Shown here: piece by piece, positions 1 to 7,939 of the stretch
Layout of the letters: every line of letters begins with the position of its first letter
How positions within the stretch are numbered: position 1 is the first letter of the stretch
From: Petrotoga sp. 9PWA.NaAc.5.4
GTDB lineage: Bacteria; Thermotogota; Thermotogae; Petrotogales; Petrotogaceae
NCBI RefSeq assembly: GCF_002895485.1
Contig: NZ_AZRK01000002.1
Span: 124,001-188,000, forward strand
Direction of reading: 5' to 3'
Length of the DNA stretch: 64,000 bases
Position numbers and translations under genes: made by a program
Notes under the pieces: model-generated
Database searches by the model: none
What the model was told of the DNA's origin: nothing
The model's input: the letters and a program-made list of their open reading frames with translations, nothing else

Positions 1-1815
1 ATTTTCTATAGGTAAATAAGCAATATTTTGGGTTTTTAAATAAATTTCCTTAAAGAAATTGAGCATTTGTTGAGCTTTAGATTTATTATTAATTTCCAAA
101 TAAAAATCTGTAAGGTTAGCATACAATAAGGCTTTTCCATAAATATCTTCTGTATTTTTAAAAATTTCAAGTGAAGTATTGTAACTTTCTTCAGCTTTTT
201 TAAGATCTCCTTTAACCAGGTAAACATTATAAGCTAAATTATTTAAAATCCAAGGTTTCATATCGGTATTTTTATATTTTTCGCATAATAATAGTGCCTC
301 GTTTAAATATTTTTCACTATCATCTAAATTAGATAAATAAGATAAGCTTGTCCCCAATAGATTATACAAAGGTATTTTATAATTCTCATTTTCCTGGCGG
401 ATTTTTTTCAGTAATTCCATACACAAATCTCGAACTTTTTCATATTCTTCCTTATGCCAATAAATACCTATTATTTGAATTTCGATATCAATTAGAGAGA
501 AGTTTTTTTCATTAATCTTGTCAAAATTTTGTTTTGCAATAATGTAATCATTAAGTGCTTCATCAAATTTAGAGTATTTCTCTTTTACAAGTCCTCTATA
601 ATAATGTAAAATATAATATTTATCAAAAGTTGATTGTGGGAGTGAATCCAACCAACTTTCAATAAATGGAAAATCTTTTATTAACTCTTCTGAATGCTGC
701 ATAAAAAAAATTATAGTTTCTTCTATATTTCCTAACTGCATTATACAGTAAAATTGTTCTATAAAATTATTTTCTTTTCTATAAATATTTTGGAGTTCCT
801 CATATATTTTTTCCTTTTCCGAATCTTGCATTTTACTTCTTAGATAGTTTTTTATAATTTCAGGAATATAATAATTTTGATCATCTAATTTTTCCAAAAA
901 ATGTAAATCTACCAGTTTTTCTAAATATTCTAAAATTACAATCTCATCTTTGAAGTTAAAATATTTTTTGCAAATGTTTATATCGATGTTATTAAGTAAA
1001 CTTATAAAACATAAAAATTTTAATAAATTTTTATCAAGGGTATTAAATAAAGTATCCAGGTATAAAGTCAAATCATATGTAATTGGTAATTCGTATTTAT
1101 CTAATTTATCCAAAGATAGTTTGTTTTCCGAAATAGCAGCGGAAAAAATCATTATTAAACCTGGCCAACCATCAAATATTGAATATAATTTTAAAAGAGT
1201 CTCTTTATTAATTTTTATTTTTCTCTTATTTAGAAACTCTTCAAATTCTTCAAAAGTAAATTTGAGATCATTTTCTTCAAAAACACAGACATTATCGTTC
1301 ATTTCAAGTTTTAAAAGAGAGATAGGAAGGCTTTCTTTAGAAGAAAAAATAAAGTGTATGTTTTCATTCGAAAAATTAATTAGCAAATTTAAAATGGGCT
1401 TTAGCTCATCAGTTATCTTAATATTTTCAAATCCATCAAAAAAAATATACACATTTCTTTTTATTTTGGAAAAAACACTTAATAACATTCCTACTTTTTC
1501 TTCTTCATTAAAATAATCGTAAGCATAATAATCCCACTTAAATTTAATATCTTCAATTTTAGTTAAACCAAGCATTAAATGATTCAATAACTGATTGAAA
1601 TCAAAACAATTTTCTGGACAACTTATCCATAACTTATTTTCTTTCAATTTTTCATAATACATACCTAAGGAAATTGTTTTTCCAAAACCAAAAGGTGCTT
1701 TCAAAAGAAGCACTTTTTTTTCTTTATTCTCAAGCATCTCATTTATAAGATTTTCACGATAAACGTAATCAGACTTTATTATTGGTGGTTTTAAAACAAA
1801 ATTCATAATTTCCAT
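1..1815 (-). CDS. MalT/LuxR-type STAND ATPase with TPR-like region, partial
   Basis: This frame is open without a stop from position 1815 to the window edge, so at least 605 codons are present and the C-terminus lies outside. Residues 40-47 form a Walker A loop (APFGFGKT) and residues 123-128 (YIFFDG) a Walker B strand. GWPGL at about 216-220 matches the conserved GWP element of MalT-like regulators. The N-terminus (LKPPIIKSDYVYRENLI) resembles the segment preceding the P-loop in MalT. From about residue 330 the protein is helical and repeat-like (for example LYNLLGTSLSYLSNLDDSEK), consistent with TPRs. Known MalT proteins end in a LuxR-type DNA-binding domain, which cannot be checked here. 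The ATG at 1815 lies 35 bp after the PfkB kinase stop; the ATG at 1806 is an alternative. It may be a sugar-responsive activator, or a STAND protein of other function. Confidence 0.85.
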   Translation of the reverse strand, partial: MEIMNFVLKPPIIKSDYVYRENLINEMLENKEKKVLLLKAPFGFGKTISLGMYYEKLKENKLWISCPENCFDFNQLLNHLMLGLTKIEDIKFKWDYYAYDYFNEEEKVGMLLSVFSKIKRNVYIFFDGFENIKITDELKPILNLLINFSNENIHFIFSSKESLPISLLKLEMNDNVCVFEENDLKFTFEEFEEFLNKRKIKINKETLLKLYSIFDGWPGLIMIFSAAISENKLSLDKLDKYELPITYDLTLYLDTLFNTLDKNLLKFLCFISLLNNIDINICKKYFNFKDEIVILEYLEKLVDLHFLEKLDDQNYYIPEIIKNYLRSKMQDSEKEKIYEELQNIYRKENNFIEQFYCIMQLGNIEETIIFFMQHSEELIKDFPFIESWLDSLPQSTFDKYYILHYYRGLVKEKYSKFDEALNDYIIAKQNFDKINEKNFSLIDIEIQIIGIYWHKEEYEKVRDLCMELLKKIRQENENYKIPLYNLLGTSLSYLSNLDDSEKYLNEALLLCEKYKNTDMKPWILNNLAYNVYLVKGDLKKAEESYNTSLEIFKNTEDIYGKALLYANLTDFYLEINNKSKAQQMLNFFKEIYLKTQNIAYLPIEN

Positions 1816-1849
1816 ATTTCGACACCCATTAAATGATTTTAATTTTAAT

Positions 1850-2791
1850 TTAATTTTTATTTTTTATTAACGTTTCACTTAGTTCATCGGCTACGGTTTT
1901 TAAACTTTTTAGGGTTATTCTTGACGCATTAATACCATAAGTTATGCAATTTTCTATACTTTCATTTTTATAAAGACCGTATATAACTCCAGCTGTAAAA
2001 GCATCCCCTGCTCCGTTGGAATCAACTATTTCTGTTTCACTTAATTCATCAACTTGAAAAAATGCTATTTCTCTTTTAAAATTATCAACAAAATAAATAC
2101 CTAATTCTCCGTTTGTAATTATTATATTTGATACATTTGGAAAGGTATCTTTTAATTTATCTTTTATAGTATCTTTTTCGTAGAAATCTAAATTTTTTCC
2201 CATAATAGATTCTAATTCTATAAAATTCATGGTTAAAAAATCAATATTTTCAGTCACATGCAATAATTTTTTCGCTTTTTTTATTGATACTGCATTTATA
2301 ATTGTTTGTATATTTTTACTTTTTACTAAATTTAATGCATAATTAATAACTGATACATTTAAATTAGTGTCCAAAAATAATATTTTAGATTCTAATATGT
2401 CGTCCTTGCATTTCTCGATATATACTTCATTAACATCGCTTAATATTTCCATGTCTGAAATGGAAACATACATATCTCTTTTTTCGTTTAGTATAGCTAA
2501 ATAACTTCCTGTTTTAAAAGAGTTTGAAACTTTTATACCTTTAGTTATTATGCCTAATTTTTCTAATTCTTTTGAAATTATTTCTCCAAAAGTATCTTTC
2601 CCAATAGCTCCAAAAATTTTTACAGGTATACTCAACTTTGATAAATTATGAGCAATATTTCGAGCCACTCCACCAGAAGAGTAGAACACAGTTCCTGGGT
2701 TAGATGTTCTTAGTTCTAAGGATTCATAAGGATATCCTTTTACATCAATATTTATTCCACCCATCACAGATACAAACTCTGTTCTCTTCAT
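1850..2791 (-). CDS. PfkB-family carbohydrate/nucleoside kinase
   Basis: ATP-dependent sugar or nucleoside kinase of the ribokinase/PfkB fold, 313 residues. The N-terminal GGINIDVKG is the first PfkB signature region, SSGGVARNIAHNLSKL holds the second glycine pair, and DSNGAGDAFTAG near residues 257-268 carries the catalytic Asp and the anion hole. The GGVARN and GGINID segments are reminiscent of pseudouridine kinases, but the substrate cannot be fixed from sequence and no pseudouridine glycosidase lies beside it. The ATG at 2791 directly follows the stop of the upstream reductase gene and has GGAGATG 12 nt upstream. A start at TTG 2812 or ATG 2806 inside that gene would be possible but leaves no spacing for the ribosome site. 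The two genes form a coupled pair. Confidence 0.88.
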   Translation of the reverse strand: MKRTEFVSVMGGINIDVKGYPYESLELRTSNPGTVFYSSGGVARNIAHNLSKLSIPVKIFGAIGKDTFGEIISKELEKLGIITKGIKVSNSFKTGSYLAILNEKRDMYVSISDMEILSDVNEVYIEKCKDDILESKILFLDTNLNVSVINYALNLVKSKNIQTIINAVSIKKAKKLLHVTENIDFLTMNFIELESIMGKNLDFYEKDTIKDKLKDTFPNVSNIIITNGELGIYFVDNFKREIAFFQVDELSETEIVDSNGAGDAFTAGVIYGLYKNESIENCITYGINASRITLKSLKTVADELSETLIKNKN

Positions 2792-2792
2792 T

Positions 2793-3653
2793 TTATAAAT
2801 TTTCATCTCCAAAGTTAATTGCTGATTCTATTCTCTGACAGTTTCTTCTTAGCAATTCTTCTTCAGACAAAGTTAAAGTTGTAAAGTTATCGACAGCTTT
2901 CAAAAGCCATTCTAAAATAGAGATATGACTTGCACATAATACTGACGTAATAGGTTTAGATAAAGAAAATCGAAGTTGTGTTTCTACTTCTTCGTAGGAT
3001 TCTTGAGGAATATATACAAATTCAGAGATCTTTTTCTCATGATTTACTTTAGACAACCTTTTTATAAAGTTCTGATAAATGATTATTCCGATTTCTTTTT
3101 CCTTTGATTTTGATAATAAGCTTCCTCCAATTCCAAGATACCATTTTTTCCAATCTAAGGGAAAAGTAACTACATCAAAATCATAACTGTCAATAAGTTT
3201 AAGACCAATTTCTTCTTTATTAGTAGAAAATCCTACATATTTTATTAACCCTTGATTCTTAGCTTCAAACAAAAACTCCAACGCACCTTCAGGTCCAAAA
3301 ATTGTCTGAATTTCTTCGCCATTTTTGACATCATCTAATTGAATAAGATCAAGGTATTGCAAATTAAATTCATTTAAAAGAAGTTTTATATCTTCTATAG
3401 CATCATTTCTATTACGTGCTTTTGTTCTGCCAGAAATAAAAAGCTTGTCTCTATGATGATTTATACAAAAAACTATTTTTTCATCTAACTCTTTATATGC
3501 CGGAGAAATTTCAAAAAAATTTACCCCGTTTAGAATAAACTTTTCTATAATATTTTTAACTGCTTGAGAGTCATCAAACTTTATTAATTCTTTCAAATCT
3601 AATCCTATTATAGACAATTCTTCTTTAGTTTTTCCAAGCATTCTTTTTTCCAT
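2793..3653 (-). CDS. Aldo/keto reductase family protein, atypical active site
   Basis: A TIM-barrel aldo/keto reductase-like protein of 286 residues. The family layout is recognisable: a GVNFFEISPAYKELDEKIV segment corresponds to the usual G-D-T-A-x-x-Y-G-x-S-E region, and LQYLDLIQLDD to the usual D-Y-I-D-L-Y-x-x-H strand. The catalytic Asp appears as Glu (FEIS) and the catalytic His as Asp (LIQLDD). Tyr and the Lys in SGRTKA are present. The protein may therefore have altered chemistry or a non-catalytic role. ATG 3653 is preceded by GAGGAGG at good spacing, which favours it over the TTG one codon upstream. It is the first gene of a two-gene unit with the PfkB kinase, suggesting a joint role in converting a sugar or polyol. 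Confidence 0.8.
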   Translation of the reverse strand: MEKRMLGKTKEELSIIGLDLKELIKFDDSQAVKNIIEKFILNGVNFFEISPAYKELDEKIVFCINHHRDKLFISGRTKARNRNDAIEDIKLLLNEFNLQYLDLIQLDDVKNGEEIQTIFGPEGALEFLFEAKNQGLIKYVGFSTNKEEIGLKLIDSYDFDVVTFPLDWKKWYLGIGGSLLSKSKEKEIGIIIYQNFIKRLSKVNHEKKISEFVYIPQESYEEVETQLRFSLSKPITSVLCASHISILEWLLKAVDNFTTLTLSEEELLRRNCQRIESAINFGDENL

Positions 3654-3753
3654 CAAAGTTCCTCCTCTTTACCCTATCAACTCCTATACTTAACGCGAAT
3701 TTTTATTATTTATTTTTTTTAACATTTTTTATGTACATTTAATATTTGCTACA

Positions 3754-3759
3754 ATTATA
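3754..3759 (-). promoter_or_regulatory. Putative extended -10 promoter of the AKR-PfkB unit
   Basis: Read on the minus strand this is TGATATAAT, an extended -10 element about 100 nt upstream of the reductase start. No good -35 box is visible at 16-18 nt. The same TGATATAAT string recurs before the LacI, GH31, addA-like and phoH genes. Confidence 0.45.
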
Positions 3760-3790
3760 TCATATTTTCATATTTGCCTAACTGTATACA

Positions 3791-3828
3791 AAAACAGAGA
3801 CTTCTTCTACTTAAGAAGTCTCTGTTTT
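3791..3828 (-). terminator. Rho-independent terminator of the secreted-protein gene
   Basis: A perfect 16-bp stem (AAAACAGAGACTTCTT with its complement) closes a 6-nt loop just after the stop of the 744-residue secreted-protein gene. T-rich flanks occur on both sides. It separates this gene from the promoter of the next minus-strand unit. Confidence 0.85.
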
Positions 3829-3848
3829 AAAGATTTTTGGTAACCTTA

Positions 3849-6083
3849 TTATTTTGCAGAAATCGCAAATATATGCATTGTAGGTATTTGAGGCAAATAT
3901 ATTGAATTTATCGGCACGTTTCTTAGTGGAATTTTCAATAAGTAAAGTTTGGGATTAATATTTTCTTTATTTCCTAAGCTATCGTATCTATAACTTAATT
4001 CCATCAACACTTCTTCACCATAAAATGGTTGTTGACACCAATCTGAAAAATATATCTGTTGCTCTTCAATTAATTCGTCTTCATAGACTATTGTCAAGGT
4101 ACCTTCATAATTTCCGTGATCACTGGAACCTACTATATATAAGTAATTTACTATTTGTTCAAAATCTTTTAAATATATTTCCTGAGAAGTACAAATTAAG
4201 TTATCTTTACCCTCGATTTTAAACTTAAAATAAACATCTTCATTTTCAAAATAATAAATATCCTTTTCTAATAATTTTTGAATCTCTTCTGCGGGATATT
4301 TTGCACCTATAACTCCCTCAAAGTTATCAAAATTTCCTGACTTCCTGTTTGAGAAATTAACTATCCCGTCATTATTAAATAATTCATCTAAATTCAATAC
4401 ATAGCTTTCATTTATTTTCTCGGTAGATACTTCTACTTTTTGAACATACTGGCTTTTTATCTCCGTTGGTTCATATTCTACTTGTATTGTGCCTTCTTTT
4501 GTAAATTCATAGTAATTATCTTTGAACTTGTAAACAAAAAGAGGATCGATAGGTTTTAAAATAACTTGATCTATGTATATGTGGCCGTTGTCTGGTTTGA
4601 AATATAATATTATCTCATTTTTATTCATGTTTATTACTCCCAAGCTATTTATGTCTTTTGATGATTTTATAGTTCCTTCGATGGAATGATCTCCCGATGT
4701 TACTTTAAAATTTGTATTAGGTTCAAAAATGCCACTAACAAATATTTCATAAGTACCCGGGTAAAAGTTATCTATAGTTTGTCTGACTCTAATACTTTCG
4801 TCAGTTTTCAGAACCACATTATTTATGTTTTCGAGAGTAAAACTGTATATTCCTGTATTCATTTTTTCAACCTCAAATAGATGGGCTTTCCTTCCAGAGA
4901 TTATTATTGCTTGCGTTAATTCTTGGAACTCTGAAGGAAGAGTTTTGATTCTTGCTAAACTTAATAATGCACAAATTGTTGACTCTGCACCGGCATTACT
5001 ATTTATATATACAGAATGCAAAGAATCGTATCCTTCTCCGTTCGGTCCGTACATAGGAGTATTCAAATGATTATTTCTTTCATAGAACCCACCAAAAAGG
5101 GCAGCCATAGACGCGTATTGTTCTTCATTTGTAACTTCGTATAATTTTGTCAAAGTAGAGATGATTGGTTCGACTGCATAAGCTATTTGAGGGTATAATC
5201 TAATATACTCGGTTATTTCATAAATAGGTCCCAAAGAAAGTAATACTGGATAAAATTCATCTGCAATAATTTCGGCAGAATCCAAGTATCTCTGGTCCTG
5301 AGTAATTTTATAAAGCTCTAATAAAGCTTCTGCTTGCCTACTGCCCCAACTATGCCATAATAAAATATTTTCACCTTCGTTATAAGCACCTGTTAAAAAT
5401 CCTTCTAATATTTGTGTTTTTAAAATAGAATCTCCTACCTTAACAGCTAATTCTTTAACTTTTTCATCTTTCGTATATTTATAATATTCTATAACTCCCA
5501 GTAAAAATACCGATGAGACATCTGAATTATGGTTTAAAAAGTAATTTTCGTCTAAACTTTTTGACAAAAAATTGTACGATAACTTTGCAGAATTTATCAG
5601 TTGCTCTTGAAATTCTTTATCTACTTCGAATATCTCTATGGCATTTGCAATAGACCAAAACGCTCTTGCCGCCCACCAATTGGCTGATTTTCTACTTGTT
5701 ATTCCTTGCTTGTTTATTTTTCCATCTGAAAAAACAAAATTATAAAAATCTCCGTCTGTATCTTGAAAAGCCATGACAAAATCTAAAGCTTCTTTCGCTC
5801 TTTGCAAATAAAACGCTTTATTGTCGATTTTGTAAAGTTCTGTGTATAATATAGCGACACGTGCTACATCATCCACACAGGTAACTCCTTCTCCTTTAGC
5901 TTCTGTATGGATATATTTATCACCAAATTTTTCTGCATAAATCCAGTAACCTATTTTTGTTTGCCCTTCTACTTGAAATTCATCTCTTAAAAATTCCAAA
6001 TGATTAAAATTTATTTCGGGTAAAGCAAAAGAAATTAGGGACAAAAATATCAATGAAAACATGATTAATAACTCCTTCTTCAC
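3849..6083 (-). CDS. Secreted (alpha/alpha)6-toroid glycosidase/lyase-like protein
   Basis: A 744-residue exported protein with a signal peptide (MKKELLIMFSLIFLSLISFA). The N-terminal 370 residues are regularly helical, with aromatic and acidic motifs (EGVTCVDDVARVAILY, SANWWAARAFWSIANA, LLWHSWGSRQAEALLELY) typical of six-hairpin glycosidases and lyases. A beta-rich part follows (about 390-530, FYPGTYEIFVSG, NGHIYIDQVIL), resembling a carbohydrate-binding module, and the last 200 residues form a further beta domain. No catalytic pair can be assigned and the exact family is not recognised. The GTG start at 6083 has AAAGGAGG upstream. It lies next to a second secreted protein and a LacI-controlled sugar importer, so it probably acts on an extracellular polysaccharide. 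Confidence 0.75.
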   Translation of the reverse strand: MKKELLIMFSLIFLSLISFALPEINFNHLEFLRDEFQVEGQTKIGYWIYAEKFGDKYIHTEAKGEGVTCVDDVARVAILYTELYKIDNKAFYLQRAKEALDFVMAFQDTDGDFYNFVFSDGKINKQGITSRKSANWWAARAFWSIANAIEIFEVDKEFQEQLINSAKLSYNFLSKSLDENYFLNHNSDVSSVFLLGVIEYYKYTKDEKVKELAVKVGDSILKTQILEGFLTGAYNEGENILLWHSWGSRQAEALLELYKITQDQRYLDSAEIIADEFYPVLLSLGPIYEITEYIRLYPQIAYAVEPIISTLTKLYEVTNEEQYASMAALFGGFYERNNHLNTPMYGPNGEGYDSLHSVYINSNAGAESTICALLSLARIKTLPSEFQELTQAIIISGRKAHLFEVEKMNTGIYSFTLENINNVVLKTDESIRVRQTIDNFYPGTYEIFVSGIFEPNTNFKVTSGDHSIEGTIKSSKDINSLGVINMNKNEIILYFKPDNGHIYIDQVILKPIDPLFVYKFKDNYYEFTKEGTIQVEYEPTEIKSQYVQKVEVSTEKINESYVLNLDELFNNDGIVNFSNRKSGNFDNFEGVIGAKYPAEEIQKLLEKDIYYFENEDVYFKFKIEGKDNLICTSQEIYLKDFEQIVNYLYIVGSSDHGNYEGTLTIVYEDELIEEQQIYFSDWCQQPFYGEEVLMELSYRYDSLGNKENINPKLYLLKIPLRNVPINSIYLPQIPTMHIFAISAK

Positions 6084-6105
6084 TTTTGAACCTCCTTTGA
6101 ATTTA

Positions 6106-6158
6106 GGGGAAGGCTTCGCCCCGTACCTACTATAAATTCAAAACACTATTTCCAAAGT
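6106..6158 (-). repeat. Partial copy of the dispersed TIR element
   Basis: Left half only, minus orientation: the GC hairpin (GGGGAAGGCTTCGCCCC on the plus strand), the TAAATTCAAA stretch and a left end ATTTCCAAAGT differing by one base from the family end ATTTCTAAAGT. It lies immediately upstream of the 744-residue secreted-protein gene. Confidence 0.65.
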
Positions 6159-6176
6159 ATCTAATTTAAAGAAAGA

Positions 6177-6200
6177 GTTTAGAGAGTTTTCTCTCTAAAC
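6177..6200 (-). terminator. Stem-loop after the 448-residue secreted protein
   Basis: A perfect 10-bp stem GTTTAGAGAG / CTCTCTAAAC with a 4-nt loop lies about 50 nt beyond the stop of the upstream minus-strand gene. The following sequence is T-rich but interrupted (TCTTTCTTT), so it is probably a weak intrinsic terminator. Confidence 0.55.
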
Positions 6201-6252
6201 CCTAATTAATTAATCACAAGTTTTTATCCTTTTATAAAATATTTTCCGTTAA

Positions 6253-7599
6253 TTATTTAATGAGTAATTTTAAGCTTTGAATTTCATGTGTTCTATTTTC
6301 AAGAAGTTTGATAGCTTCTTCAGTATTTTTAGCTGAGTACATTGAAAAATATCTTGTGTAAGTGAGTTTATCTCCCGCCTTAAACTTCATCATCCAATCG
6401 GCTTCGTTGGTATCTTCAAAGATACCTTTTGTGGCTTCATAAATGTTTAGTTCTCCAGGTACCCATCTAAATATTCCGTCTCTGAACTCTCTGCTTTCAT
6501 AGAACCAAAAATCTCCGTACACAAATTTTTGAAGATCTGAATAAATAATAGGTTTTTCGGGCAATATTTCTGCTGCTATCAGATCGTATTTATCGGAGAA
6601 GTTTGCTCTCCAATTTTCCATAGAAACGTAGCAATAGGTTGCTCCCCACCATAAAGGTCTCATTGACTCGATGGCTGGGAAAACTATATAAGCATTTTCT
6701 CCAACTATATTAACTGCATCTCTTTCTTTCCAGTACTCATAAGGAGAGATTCCCAATTGTTCCGCCCAAATCATTCTTCTAAACATGGGAAGAATATGAA
6801 AAGAGCTGTCATCTAAACTTGTGAGGGGAGCAGTTGCCATGACTTGTAGCTTCATTATATCAACATAATTAGTAAAAGAAAATTCGTTTTCTACAAGGAT
6901 ATCTCCTGTTTTAAAAATATAAGATGTTATTTTTTGATTAAACCCTGGTAGATTTTCATAATATAGCAAAGATTGAACACATACTGCGACAGGACCTGCC
7001 TCATAAATTTTTAAATCTTTTACATTTAATCCTGCAGAAGTAGTTTCAACATGTTTACCTAATTTTCCATCAACATAGTAAGTGCTTCCAGACCATCCAG
7101 CAATTCTCGCAGTTCCCAGTTCATTATACAAATTTCCTTCTGCATTATTAAATTTAGTAAAGCTAACCAATCCATGGTTATTTACCTTTACTGTAAAATT
7201 GTCAGCAGATACTATATACTCACCATCTTTTTCTTCAATTGTAAAAACAGGAGCGAATTGTAGCAATTCCAAATCCCAGTCATCAGAGATAATGATCTTT
7301 GCTTCTTTTTTGAAAGTGAACAATAGTTTATCGCTTGAAGAAATCTTTCCATTTTTGTCAATATCAACAATTTGATATGGAATATCTTTGTTAGTCGCAT
7401 CTTTAACTCTTATAGAATACCAATTTGCATCGAAATCTTCTCCAACTATATCCAATAATTCGGAAAAAGTTATTACGTAAGGTATTTCTAATCCTGTTTT
7501 TTGTTCAGTAGTTATTGTTACAATCTTTTCGGCTGAAAAAATTGACATGGCTAATAAAAGTGTTACACAAACTACTAAAAGTACTCTTAGGTTTCTCAT
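6253..7599 (-). CDS. Secreted protein of unknown function, possible DUF4861-like
   Basis: A 448-residue exported protein with a clear signal peptide (hydrophobic LLVVCVTLLLAMSIFSA, cleavage before EK). The mature part is beta-rich with many aromatic residues (ESMRPLWWGATYCYVSMEN, GDFWFYESREFRDGIFRW), the composition of carbohydrate-active proteins. DIDKNGKISSSD at about residues 78-89 matches an EF-hand or dockerin-type calcium loop (DxDxNGxIxxxD). The overall order of motifs reminds me of DUF4861, but I cannot confirm it. The ATG start follows AGGGGG at good spacing. A LacI-type operator lies 33-46 nt upstream, so the gene probably belongs to the regulon of the divergent LacI gene and helps use the same glycan. 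Confidence 0.7.
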   Translation of the reverse strand: MRNLRVLLVVCVTLLLAMSIFSAEKIVTITTEQKTGLEIPYVITFSELLDIVGEDFDANWYSIRVKDATNKDIPYQIVDIDKNGKISSSDKLLFTFKKEAKIIISDDWDLELLQFAPVFTIEEKDGEYIVSADNFTVKVNNHGLVSFTKFNNAEGNLYNELGTARIAGWSGSTYYVDGKLGKHVETTSAGLNVKDLKIYEAGPVAVCVQSLLYYENLPGFNQKITSYIFKTGDILVENEFSFTNYVDIMKLQVMATAPLTSLDDSSFHILPMFRRMIWAEQLGISPYEYWKERDAVNIVGENAYIVFPAIESMRPLWWGATYCYVSMENWRANFSDKYDLIAAEILPEKPIIYSDLQKFVYGDFWFYESREFRDGIFRWVPGELNIYEATKGIFEDTNEADWMMKFKAGDKLTYTRYFSMYSAKNTEEAIKLLENRTHEIQSLKLLIK

Positions 7600-7631
7600 T
7601 TTATTACCCCCTTTTAAAATTTTATCTTATT

Positions 7632-7645
7632 TGTAAGCGCTTTCA
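7632..7645 (-). promoter_or_regulatory. LacI-family operator before the secreted-protein gene
   Basis: TGTAAGCGCTTTCA, a near-perfect palindrome with the central CG typical of LacI/CcpA operators. It differs in one base from the perfect palindrome in the LacI promoter. It lies just downstream of the putative -10 box of the minus-strand gene and would block transcription initiation. Confidence 0.75.
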
Positions 7646-7650
7646 TATTT

Positions 7651-7678
7651 ATTTTAATACAAATATAAAAAATAACAA
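7651..7678 (-). promoter_or_regulatory. Putative promoter of the 448-residue secreted protein
   Basis: On the minus strand TTGTTA (7678-7673), a 16-nt spacer and TAAAAT (7656-7651), with the operator immediately downstream. Fair match to a sigma-A promoter. Confidence 0.5.
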
Positions 7679-7875
7679 AATGTGATTATAGACGATTATA
7701 ATGGAATAAAGACAATTTAAAAGAATTACAAAGATATAATTTAAAAAATCTTTCAAAATTCAAATTTAAAAAATCATGTTTGGTTGTAAGAATTATTTTT
7801 TTATTTAAAAATTAGATATTTATACCTAAACACAAATAAATTACTATAACTACGTTTAATTGCTTATATTTACCC

Positions 7876-7904
7876 TTGATATTTTGTTCGTCTCATGATA
7901 TAAT
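7876..7904 (+). promoter_or_regulatory. Promoter of the lacI-ABC-GH130 operon
   Basis: TTGATA at 7876-7881, a 17-nt spacer and TATAAT at 7899-7904, which also has a TG extension (TGATATAAT). The start of transcription would fall inside the operator at 7909-7922. Confidence 0.85.
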
Positions 7905-7908
7905 TTTA

Positions 7909-7922
7909 TGTAAGCGCTTACA
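7909..7922 (+). promoter_or_regulatory. LacI-family operator, perfect palindrome
   Basis: TGTAAGCGCTTACA, a perfect 14-bp palindrome just downstream of the -10 box and just before the ribosome site AGGAGG at 7926-7931. The position predicts repression of the operon by its own first gene product. Confidence 0.85.
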
Positions 7923-7939
7923 GATAGGAGGAATAAAAA

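Noticed and set aside
950-1516. A 188-codon plus-strand frame
   Set aside because: It lies antisense inside the MalT-like gene, whose minus-strand frame is open over 605 codons and carries Walker motifs. It has no recognisable domain.
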